In this document: piece by piece, positions 1-5,384 of the stretch
How positions within the stretch are numbered: position 1 is the first letter of the stretch
Layout of the letters: each line of letters starts with the position of its first letter
Assembly (NCBI GenBank): GCA_041654355.1
Contig: JBAZDQ010000085.1
Span: 1 to 5,743 of the forward strand
Length of the DNA stretch: 5,743 nucleotides
Direction: 5' to 3'
DNA from: DMER64 sp041654355
GTDB lineage: Bacteria > Bacteroidota > Bacteroidia > Bacteroidales > UBA932
The notes under the pieces: generated by a model
The model's database searches: none
The model's input: the letters and a program-made list of their open reading frames with translations, nothing else
What the model was told of the DNA's origin: nothing
Made by a program: the position numbers and the translations under genes

Positions 1-673
1 AGGTATCGGGGAGCGGGGGTGCAGGGAGCGGGTCCCGGTCGCCGAACGCCAGCCGGGTCCGGTCGGCCTCGAGCAGCACCGAGGCGAGGAAGAGGCCGAG
101 GATCCGGTACCGGATCTTCTCGTCCAGGGGGCGGCGGGGGAAGGACCGGGCGAGGGCATGGAGGGCGGCGGCCACCCCGTCCAGGTCGGCGGAGGAGAAC
201 CCCGGCGTGAGCGGGACCTTGCCGGGGGCGAGGGTGAAGACGGCCGGGTCGAGGGCGGCGAGCTGCTGGTGGAGGAGCGGGAGGTCCCGGAAGACCGCTG
301 CCTTGAGCCGGGCGAACCCGGGGTACCGGGTGTGGTGTCCGGCGATGGCACAGGCGATCAGGCCGGGGACCACATCCCCCGGCGGGAGGGCGGGGCAGGA
401 CCGGGCACGGTGAAACGCATAACAGGCAGAAAGAAGGGCGTGGCGTTTGAGGGGGTCGCCGGAGGGCTGGCCCGCGGCAAGGTATGCCTGGAACGCCGGC
501 GTGGCTTTGGCGAGGTCGTGGCAGGCGGCGGTCAGGTCCACCGCCGCCGCAAGCCCGGCAGGGGAGAGGCCGGGGAACGCAAGCCGGTGGGACGCGAGGA
601 TTGTTCTCGCGACCGCGACCACCTCTTCTAGGTGGCGGGCGAGCGTCCGGTTATCGGAATGCGAGTAGATCAC
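1..673 (-). CDS. cas3: Cas3, N-terminal HD nuclease part (3' end outside window)
   Basis: This is the effector nuclease recruited by Cascade to degrade bound target DNA. The visible 224 codons are open to the window edge and cover the HD (Cas3'') domain. Residues fitting the family's metal-binding set are present: H5 or H14 in YSHSDNRTLARHLEEV, H52-D53 in ACHDLAKATPAFQAYL, H78 in KRHALLS, H113-H114 in AGHHTRYPG, and D204 in LLEADRTRL. The start is GTG at 673-671, chosen for three reasons: the protein begins right at the first conserved His motif, GTG overlaps the cas5 stop as GTGA, and an extended Shine-Dalgarno GAGGTGATC (690-682) sits 8 nt upstream. The DExD/H helicase part expected in a full I-B Cas3 would lie beyond position 1. 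A stand-alone Cas3'' cannot be excluded, but is less usual in I-B. The HD identification is firm. Confidence 0.93.
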   Translation of the reverse strand, partial: MIYSHSDNRTLARHLEEVVAVARTILASHRLAFPGLSPAGLAAAVDLTAACHDLAKATPAFQAYLAAGQPSGDPLKRHALLSACYAFHRARSCPALPPGDVVPGLIACAIAGHHTRYPGFARLKAAVFRDLPLLHQQLAALDPAVFTLAPGKVPLTPGFSSADLDGVAAALHALARSFPRRPLDEKIRYRILGLFLASVLLEADRTRLAFGDRDPLPAPPLPDT

Positions 674-1386
674 AGGAACGTGATCACCTCGTCCCGGAAC
701 CGGTACGCAGGTTCCATCAGCTGCATGGGGAGCGGGTGCGGGTTGAGATTCAGGAGGTAGCGTTCCGGCGGGCGGAACCCGACCTGCGGGTGTCCGGCGT
801 TCTGGACCAGCACTTCCTGAAAGAGGCAACGGTCGTCGTCGGTGACCCGGTCCATGTCCAGCCAGCAGTAGCGTTTCGGGACGACGGTCGCCACCTCCTT
901 TGCGCCGGGGGGTTCGGGGCGGGCAAGGCCCTCGCCGAGGTAGATGAGGTCCGCGATCAGTTCGGTGATCCCGAGGTACGGGGTGTAGATGCTGGTGTGA
1001 TCTTCCAGCCGCTGCTGAAGGTCGTCCATCCGCTCCTCGTCGGGGATCGAGACGTAGACGGTGTATGAGGGGCGAACCAGAAACTCCAGCGGGATCAGGG
1101 TCGCGGTTTGGGCGTCGCTCCCCCGGCCGGGGGGGGCCTGCCGGAAGGTGATGGGGATCATCATCGTCCGGAGGGGGACGTCCGGCTTCACGGCGACCGC
1201 GAGGGTGTCGGGGTCGAGCGTCCAGGCAGGGTTGGGTTTGGAGATCCCGAGGACCGCCCCGATCACGCCAGCGAGCGCGGTTCGGGGGGGGAACGGGTAG
1301 GTCAGGCCGGTGCGGGAGGCGTAGCCGCGCCGGAAATGCCCGAACTTTCCGGCAAGGGTGAACGCCAGCACTCGTTTTGCGGGCAC
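670..1386 (-). CDS. cas5: Cas5, type I-B Cascade subunit (Cas5h/Cas5b-like)
   Basis: Cas5 is a RAMP-fold subunit that caps the 5' handle of the crRNA and contacts Cas8 at the foot of Cascade. The 238-residue protein has the family's normal size and layout. It opens with a first beta strand (VLAFTLAGKFGHFRR, residues 6-20). The conserved TYPFPPRTALAGVIGAVLG block follows at 29-47, with the PPRTALxGxIGAxLG signature of the Cas5h group. A central FLVRPSYTVYV strand lies at 102-112 and YTPYLGITE at 134-142. The start is GTG at 1386, 16 nt after the cas7 stop, with only a weak AAGGGGG element (1403-1397) upstream; GTG at codon 6 is the alternative. The stop overlaps the cas3 start. No processing catalytic site is expected, because in I-B that role belongs to Cas6. 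Confidence 0.93.
   Translation of the reverse strand: MPAKRVLAFTLAGKFGHFRRGYASRTGLTYPFPPRTALAGVIGAVLGISKPNPAWTLDPDTLAVAVKPDVPLRTMMIPITFRQAPPGRGSDAQTATLIPLEFLVRPSYTVYVSIPDEERMDDLQQRLEDHTSIYTPYLGITELIADLIYLGEGLARPEPPGAKEVATVVPKRYCWLDMDRVTDDDRCLFQEVLVQNAGHPQVGFRPPERYLLNLNPHPLPMQLMEPAYRFRDEVITFL
682..690 (-). promoter_or_regulatory. Extended Shine-Dalgarno for cas3
   Basis: On the minus strand GAGGTGATC lies 8 nt before the GTG of cas3. It matches the textbook anti-SD complement over nine bases, inside the last codons of cas5. It decides the GTG start over later candidates and supports reinitiation after cas5. Confidence 0.8.
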
Positions 1387-1402
1387 AGTCTCGCGGCCCC
1401 CT

Positions 1403-2371
1403 TCACGCCTGGGTTTGAACGATCAGCGTCTCGGGAAGCCGGGCCGTCAGGGACTCGATGAGGTCCGGGTACCGCGAGAGGAACTGCGGGGCCGCCCAGA
1501 CCTCGATCCGGTCGATCCGGGGTTTCGCGGCGACGAGGGAGTCGATGAGGGCCTCGAACCGGATCCGGTAGTCGTCCAGGCCCCGGATATCAGTGAGGTC
1601 TCCGCCATCGGGACGTTCGACCCGGACCAGGTCGGTCAGCCGGCCGATGTGGTACTCGGTGCCGGAGGCGTAGGTGACGTTCAGGAGGAGGAGCGGACGC
1701 TGGCCGGTCTTGGACCGGGTGTTCGCGGACGGGGATTCTCGGACAGCCTTCCAGAGGGAGTCCAGGAAGAGGGCCACGTCGTCGTCGGTGAGCCCGGTGT
1801 GTCGGGCGGCATACTCGTTGATAATGCCGTGGAAGGCGATGGCGGCGTACGGGAGGACCGTCATCTCAGTGAAGGTCCCGGCGCCCTTGTCTTCGTCGGC
1901 GGCGAACTGGCTGGTGCCGCGGACGGTGACGGGCACGACCGGGTGAAGGCTCTCGCCGAACTGGATCTGGATCGGCCCCGTCAGGCTCGGGATCTTCTTT
2001 TCGCCCTTGGAGTCTTTGTTTTTCTTATCTTTCCGGAGATTGAAGGCGAGCGGGCTGCCGAACATCCGGAGGTCGATGAAGATCTGGCAGAGGGCCTCTC
2101 GGACGGTTTCGGGGGTCTGCTCCAGCTTGTCGAGCCGGGCTTCGACCCGTTTCTGCAGGGTGACGGGTTCGGTGCCGAGCCGGGTGACGAGGATCGCGTC
2201 TTCCCCGAACCGGGCGGCGAGCAGGTCGCGGATATAGCGTTTCAGCCGGACGTCAGTCACATAACACTTGTTGGTCGCGGGGTCGATCCGGGGGGAGTTG
2301 GTGTCCGGGTCCCCGTTCGGGTTGATGTTTTTCAGGTCATAGAGATACAGAAATTCACGGCGTTGGATCAT
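1403..2371 (-). CDS. cas7: Cas7, type I-B backbone subunit (Csh2 family)
   Basis: Cas7 polymerises along the crRNA spacer to form the Cascade backbone, usually six or more copies per complex. The 322-residue protein shows the Csh2 signature near its N-terminus: LKNINPNGDPDTNSPRID (13-30) followed by VTDVRLKRYIRD (38-49). LRMFGSPLAF (101-110), TGPIQIQFGESLHPV (131-145) and SANTRSKTGQRPLLLLNV (215-232) also fit the family. A lysine-rich loop (RKDKKNKDSKGEKK, 113-126) separates two conserved blocks. The frame is open further upstream, but the start is placed at ATG 2371. AAAGGAGG (2386-2379) lies 7 nt before it, family homology begins there, and the ATG overlaps the cas8b TGA as ATGA. This is the only Cascade gene in the window with both an ATG and a near-perfect ribosome site, apart from the inferred internal cas11. 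Confidence 0.95.
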   Translation of the reverse strand: MIQRREFLYLYDLKNINPNGDPDTNSPRIDPATNKCYVTDVRLKRYIRDLLAARFGEDAILVTRLGTEPVTLQKRVEARLDKLEQTPETVREALCQIFIDLRMFGSPLAFNLRKDKKNKDSKGEKKIPSLTGPIQIQFGESLHPVVPVTVRGTSQFAADEDKGAGTFTEMTVLPYAAIAFHGIINEYAARHTGLTDDDVALFLDSLWKAVRESPSANTRSKTGQRPLLLLNVTYASGTEYHIGRLTDLVRVERPDGGDLTDIRGLDDYRIRFEALIDSLVAAKPRIDRIEVWAAPQFLSRYPDLIESLTARLPETLIVQTQA

Positions 2372-2823
2372 ACGGTTGCCTCCTTTACTCTGGGGTGTTC
2401 GGTCTTTTCTTTCGCGGGAAGGTAGACGGGGGCGAGGGTGTGGCCGACCGCGAACCAGTAGGCGGCCTCGTCGCGGGAGAGGGTCCACTTCGGGATCCCG
2501 GCCCCGGCGGTGGCGACCGCTTCGGCGACCCCCCGCATCTCCGCCGACCAGGCGGTCTCGTCTTTCGTGGTGCTGTACTGGTCGAGTTTGGTGCGGACCC
2601 GGACGAAGAGGGTTCGGAGGTCCGGTTCGGAGAAGGTTGCGGTGGCGATCCACCGGAGCGATTCGGGGTTGACCCGGCGGCCGAGCTGGACGGAGACCAG
2701 TTTGCCGGCCAGCAGGCCGAGCAGGAAGGTGAAGGACTTCTCCGGGGTGTTGAGGCCCGGGGCGGCGGTCAGGAACTCGTTCAGCGGGGTCAGGGTTGGG
2801 TAACGGGACAGGATCGGGTTCAT
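2368..2823 (-). CDS. cas11b: Probable Cas11b small subunit, internal start within cas8b
   Basis: Codon 524 of cas8b is an ATG (2823-2821) in the same frame. AGGAG (2836-2832) lies before it with an 8-nt gap, as good a start signal as most real genes here. The product would be the last 151 residues of Cas8b (from MNPILSRYPTL to the common stop), within the size range of Cas11 small subunits. It is established that I-B, I-C and I-D systems make Cas11 by internal initiation in cas8/cas10d, and that Cascade needs it to line the belly of the complex. What is seen: the ATG, its ribosome site and a mostly helical-looking sequence (for example SFTFLLGLLAGKLVSV and DEAAYWFAVGHTLA). What is inferred: that it is translated. 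No separate cas11 gene is visible in the window. Confidence 0.72.
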   Translation of the reverse strand: MNPILSRYPTLTPLNEFLTAAPGLNTPEKSFTFLLGLLAGKLVSVQLGRRVNPESLRWIATATFSEPDLRTLFVRVRTKLDQYSTTKDETAWSAEMRGVAEAVATAGAGIPKWTLSRDEAAYWFAVGHTLAPVYLPAKEKTEHPRVKEATV

Positions 2824-4392
2824 GGTAGTCTCTCCTGGAGGGAGGGGGATGGTCGTCAGGCGGTGCAGGAACGCAAGGGTGGCGTGCATGGCCCGGGTGG
2901 TGCGGGCGAGGGCGGCGGTCTGGGCGGGTACGGAGTCGCCCCGGGCCTGCCGGAAGTCATGGAGGAGTTTCCCCGCGAAGTCGGCGTAGAGCCGGGCGAC
3001 GGGGTAGGGTTGCGAGGTCAGGATCGCCAGGACCAGGTCGTCGTAGGAGACGTGCTGGGCGACGTACTTCGCCCCGACGTTCTTCTGCCGCCGGATCCCC
3101 AGGGCCGCCTGGAAGATGGCAAAGGATTCGGTGATCGGGGGGCGGCGTACCGGGGTGGACGCGGGACCCGATCCGTAGAAGGCGAACGGGTGGTCGTCGG
3201 GAAGGGCGGCGTAGGTGGTGTTGACGGCCCGGATCGCGTCTGCGACCGTTCCGAGCCGGGACGGGATCACGTTCGGGATCACGCGGGAGATATCGCTGAC
3301 GGCCTGCCCGGCGACGTTGGCAACCAGGTAGGTGACGGTGGCGACGGCCCGCGATTGGGCGAGGGCGTCGTAGAGGAAGGTCTCGGTGGTGTCGGCGGTG
3401 GCGAGCGGGGTGTCGGCGGGAGAGTAGTCGTCCACCAGCCGCCGGAGCAGGTCGTCGGGCCGTTCGCCGTCGAGGAGGTGGGGGATCGCCAGCAGTTCTT
3501 TCCCGCAGATCCGCCGCGTCAGACCGGGGAAGACCCGCCACCGGGCGGTGTAGATCTGTTCTCCGCACTCCCGGCAGATCGGGTTGACCCGCCAGGCGGC
3601 GGCGGGGTCGCAGTCGGGGAAGAAACCGGGTTTGTCGGTGTTGAAAATGTTGAACCCCGCGCCGCTCAGGACGTTCGGGTAGACCCGCCCGGGCCGGCGG
3701 CAGAGGGAGCAGACCCCGTCGTCGTGCGCCGGGGATCCTACGGTCTGGAAGATGGTGTCGGGTTTGCGGGCGAAACTGTCGCGGGCAAGGTCAGGGATAT
3801 CTCCGGGGTACCGGCCCCGGATCTTGACGGTGAAGACCGCGAGGTGCCGGGTCTTGGCTGCCCACCGCATCGCTGCCAGGAACGGGAGGGTGCGGAGGGA
3901 GCCGTCCGGGTCGGGCTCCGGCAGGATCACGGCCGGGGCGGTGAAGATCCGAACGAGGTCCGCCAGCCACGGCTGCGGGTCGGTGGCGGCCCGGGCCTGC
4001 ATCGCCTGGATGGTCTTGAGGAGTTTCTTGGAGTCGGACCGCCCGGCTTTGTCCGCGGCGCTGACGAGTTTCCAGGTCGGCGTGAGATAGGTGCTGTTCG
4101 CGGACGTTTTCAGGAAGAGGTAGCGGGCGGCTTCGTCCGCCATCGGTTCAACCCGGAAGGAGACCTGCCCGGCGTCATCGAGGGCGAAGACCCCGATCTG
4201 TTTCCGGGTGCCGTCCTTCTCGGTGTTCGTAAGCGGTTCAAACTGGAGGTGGATATAGGAGAGGTCGTCCCCGGCAAGCAGGGCAGAACGCTGCTCAGCG
4301 AAGAGGTCCGGGTCATCGAGGGCGGCCCCGGTGAAGCCGGGAACCGTGTCGAGGATCCGCACCAACCCGATCCGCCGGACGGCATCGATCAC
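2368..4392 (-). CDS. cas8b: Cas8b, type I-B Cascade large subunit (Csh1 / TM1802 family)
   Basis: This is the large subunit, which in I-B Cascade recognises the PAM and helps unwind the target. The 674-residue protein carries the zinc-finger-like pair typical of TM1802/Csh1: C228-x2-C231 (VCSLCRRPG) and C273-x2-C276 (NPICRECGEQIY). The conserved segment GFNIFNTDKPGFFP (246-259) lies between them. The C-terminal third looks helical and ends in a family-like DEAAYWFAVGHTLAP stretch; it corresponds to the Cas11-like domain. The start is GTG at 4392. An in-frame TGA (4401-4399) three codons upstream rules out anything earlier, and GGAGTGA (4405-4399) serves as ribosome site. Its stop overlaps the cas7 start as ATGA. 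It is the first cas gene after the array; no cas6 precedes it, although cas6 is often first in I-B operons. Family assignment rests on motif recognition and genomic context. Confidence 0.93.
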   Translation of the reverse strand: MIDAVRRIGLVRILDTVPGFTGAALDDPDLFAEQRSALLAGDDLSYIHLQFEPLTNTEKDGTRKQIGVFALDDAGQVSFRVEPMADEAARYLFLKTSANSTYLTPTWKLVSAADKAGRSDSKKLLKTIQAMQARAATDPQPWLADLVRIFTAPAVILPEPDPDGSLRTLPFLAAMRWAAKTRHLAVFTVKIRGRYPGDIPDLARDSFARKPDTIFQTVGSPAHDDGVCSLCRRPGRVYPNVLSGAGFNIFNTDKPGFFPDCDPAAAWRVNPICRECGEQIYTARWRVFPGLTRRICGKELLAIPHLLDGERPDDLLRRLVDDYSPADTPLATADTTETFLYDALAQSRAVATVTYLVANVAGQAVSDISRVIPNVIPSRLGTVADAIRAVNTTYAALPDDHPFAFYGSGPASTPVRRPPITESFAIFQAALGIRRQKNVGAKYVAQHVSYDDLVLAILTSQPYPVARLYADFAGKLLHDFRQARGDSVPAQTAALARTTRAMHATLAFLHRLTTIPLPPGETTMNPILSRYPTLTPLNEFLTAAPGLNTPEKSFTFLLGLLAGKLVSVQLGRRVNPESLRWIATATFSEPDLRTLFVRVRTKLDQYSTTKDETAWSAEMRGVAEAVATAGAGIPKWTLSRDEAAYWFAVGHTLAPVYLPAKEKTEHPRVKEATV
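2379..2386 (-). promoter_or_regulatory. Strong Shine-Dalgarno for cas7
   Basis: AAAGGAGG on the minus strand lies 7 nt before the ATG, inside the last codons of cas8b. It fixes the cas7 start at 2371, although the open frame runs on for 94 codons upstream. Confidence 0.85.
2830..2836 (-). promoter_or_regulatory. Internal ribosome binding site in cas8b for cas11b
   Basis: AGGAGAG on the minus strand encodes part of the Gly-Glu at residues 520-521 of Cas8b. It places a canonical AGGAG 8 nt before the internal ATG. It is the basis for calling a separate small subunit. Confidence 0.68.
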
Positions 4393-4398
4393 GGGCGG

Positions 4399-4405
4399 TC
4401 ACTCC
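4399..4405 (-). promoter_or_regulatory. Shine-Dalgarno for cas8b
   Basis: GGAGTGA on the minus strand lies 6 nt before the GTG of cas8b (GGAG itself at 9 nt). The TGA inside it is in frame with cas8b, so translation cannot begin upstream. This settles the non-AUG start. Confidence 0.7.
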
Positions 4406-4445
4406 ACGGAGGGAGGGGCCGCCCCAGAAGGGAGGTATGAGAGCC

Positions 4446-4468
4446 CATTTTACATCACACATTTTACA
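4446..4468. repeat. 9-bp direct repeat CATTTTACA in cas 5' UTR
   Basis: CATTTTACA occurs at 4446-4454 and again at 4460-4468, separated by TCACA, so the copies are 14 bp apart. The AT-rich pair stands out in GC-rich DNA and lies between the cas promoter and the cas8b start. It could be a pair of half-sites for a DNA-binding protein; no function is shown. Confidence 0.6.
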
Positions 4469-4469
4469 G

Positions 4470-4486
4470 GGGCAAGCAGGTTGCCC
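4470..4486 (-). promoter_or_regulatory. Hairpin in predicted cas operon leader RNA
   Basis: GGGCAA (4470-4475) and TTGCCC (4481-4486) form a perfect 6-bp stem with a 5-nt loop. It lies just downstream of the predicted transcription start of the cas operon, so it would be near the 5' end of the mRNA. There is no T-run after it on the minus strand, so it does not look like a terminator. Confidence 0.5.
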
Positions 4487-4488
4487 GA

Positions 4489-4528
4489 ATGACAATAAGA
4501 GGGTTTGATTAAGGTTTGTCATAAAGAT
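4489..4528 (-). promoter_or_regulatory. cas operon promoter (TATA-like box with dyad)
   Basis: On the minus strand CTTTATGA (4526-4519) resembles an archaeal TATA box and would place the start of transcription near 4496, giving a leader of about 100 nt before the cas8b GTG. The box sits inside ATCTTTATGACAAA (4528-4515), which recurs exactly in the CRISPR leader. A 7-bp inverted repeat, ATGACAA (4489-4495) and TTGTCAT (4516-4522) on the plus strand, places one arm over the TATA box and the other at the predicted start site, as an operator would. The last CRISPR repeat ends only 16 nt upstream of the box. A bacterial promoter reading is not supported by any clear -35/-10 pair. Confidence 0.55.
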
Positions 4529-4542
4529 GTGGGTGGGGGCTG

Positions 4543-4759
4543 GTTTGAATCCTTGTTCTGGTGGAAGGGGGGCTGCAATATGTCCCGGGGCCTGTCCCGG
4601 TATGCGTCCTGGTGGTTGGAATCCTTGTTCTGTTGGAAGAGGGGCTGCAACCTGAACGGGGAGATGCGATGTCTTCCTATGAAAGAGTTGGAATCTCTGT
4701 TCTGTTGGAAGTGGGTCTGCAAGTTGGAATCCTTGTTCTGTTGGAAGTTACCCTGCAAC
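4543..4759 (-). repeat. Degenerate distal repeats, including a spacerless junction
   Basis: The first three repeats (4543, 4615, 4687) replace plus-strand TTGCCC at repeat positions 26-31 with GGGGGC, AGGGGC and TGGGTC, which destroys the repeat's hairpin. The fourth (4723) has TTACCC, which keeps the hairpin through a G-U pair. The third repeat lacks its last C and shares its 37th base, G4723, with the first base of the fourth, so no spacer separates them. The first also ends in T instead of C and has CTGGTGG instead of CTGCTGG. This is the trailer end of the array, next to the cas promoter. Confidence 0.9.
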
Positions 4760-5277
4760 CGGGCGGAGGCAACGCTCCCGCCGAGCCCCATAAGCCGTTT
4801 GAATCCTTGTTCTGTTGGAAGTTGCCCTGCAACGGAGCAGGGCCAGCGCCAGCGTCAGATCGTGGTATCGTTTGAATCCTTGTTCTGCTGGAAGTTGCCC
4901 TGCAACCTCTGGGCAAGGGCCTCGAAGACCTCCCTGTCCTCCTGTTGGAATCCTTGTTCTGCTGGAAGTTGCCCTGCAACCCTCTCGCGGGGTGTGGGGC
5001 GGGTCTCGTCAGTGCCGGTGTTGGAATCCTTGTTCTGCTGGAAGTTGCCCTGCAACCGGGCAGCGGGGGCGGGGGGGATCGCCGTCATGTAGAGTTGGAA
5101 TCCTTGTTCTGCTGGAAGTTGCCCTGCAACCGTGTTGGAGGTGGTACGTGATCAGCGCCCCCCCATCGTTGGAATCCTTGTTCTGCTGGAAGTTGCCCTG
5201 CAACGTACCGGGTTAAGGTAGGGGGCCGGTAAATGGGGATGTTGGAATCCTTGTTCTGCTGGAAGTTGCCCTGCAAC
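4543..5277 (-). CRISPR. CRISPR array, 11 repeats of 37 bp, 9 spacers, transcribed on minus strand
   Basis: The consensus repeat on the plus strand begins GTTGGAATCCTTGTTCTG and ends CTGGAAGTTGCCCTGCAAC. Repeats begin at 4543, 4615, 4687, 4723, 4797, 4870, 4944, 5020, 5094, 5168 and 5241. Spacers are 4580-4614, 4652-4686, 4760-4796, 4834-4869, 4907-4943, 4981-5019, 5057-5093, 5131-5167 and 5205-5240 (35-39 bp). The third and fourth repeats abut with no spacer. Minus-strand transcription is inferred from three signs: the repeat then ends in ATTCCAAC, resembling the ATTGAAAC handle of I-B crRNAs; the five repeats nearest 5277 are identical while those nearest 4543 are degenerate; and a TATA-like box lies beyond 5277. 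In that orientation the repeat starts with a small hairpin GTTGC-AGG-GCAAC. Spacers are GC-rich like the host; no targets can be named from the window. Confidence 0.98.
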
Positions 5278-5319
5278 CCTGTCGATTTTTGCGCCAATCT
5301 CCCAATACTCTTCAGGACT

Positions 5320-5337
5320 CCCCCCGTTTTTGGGGGG
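5320..5337. repeat. C6/G6 hairpin in the CRISPR leader
   Basis: CCCCCC (5320-5325) and GGGGGG (5332-5337) can pair around a 6-nt loop GTTTTT. It lies 43-60 bp from the first repeat, downstream of the predicted leader promoter, so it would be near the 5' end of pre-crRNA. Neither side has a proper T-run after it, so a terminator is unlikely. Confidence 0.55.
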
Positions 5338-5384
5338 TTCGTTCTTCCTGCAGAATTATTGGACACTATATCAATTCGCCCCCC

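Noticed and set aside
1358..2425. 355-codon plus-strand open frame opposite cas7 and the end of cas8b
   Set aside because: Same GC-driven antisense artefact; the minus strand encodes a clear Csh2 protein here.
2372..2653. 94-codon N-terminal extension of cas7
   Set aside because: The extra residues are arginine-rich shadow of the cas8b 3' end. The ATG at 2371 has AAAGGAGG at 7 nt and matches where Csh2 proteins begin.
2395..4440. 681-codon plus-strand open frame opposite cas8b
   Set aside because: It is a glycine-, glutamate- and arginine-rich shadow caused by high GC in cas8b, with no recognisable domain. The opposite strand carries the conserved Cas8b motifs.
4580..4686. Distal degenerate repeats and spacers as a creR-like mini-CRISPR that represses the cas promoter
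   Set aside because: The position next to the promoter is suggestive, but by eye the spacer at 4652-4686 matches the promoter only over TCTTT at its seed end and the spacer at 4580-4614 not at all. That is too little to claim.
5134..5139. GTTGGA inside spacer 5131-5167 as a truncated repeat
   Set aside because: Only six bases match the repeat start before the sequences diverge; expected by chance.
5320..5337. Leader hairpin as an intrinsic terminator
   Set aside because: No T-run follows the stem on either strand; the five Ts on the plus strand are in the loop.
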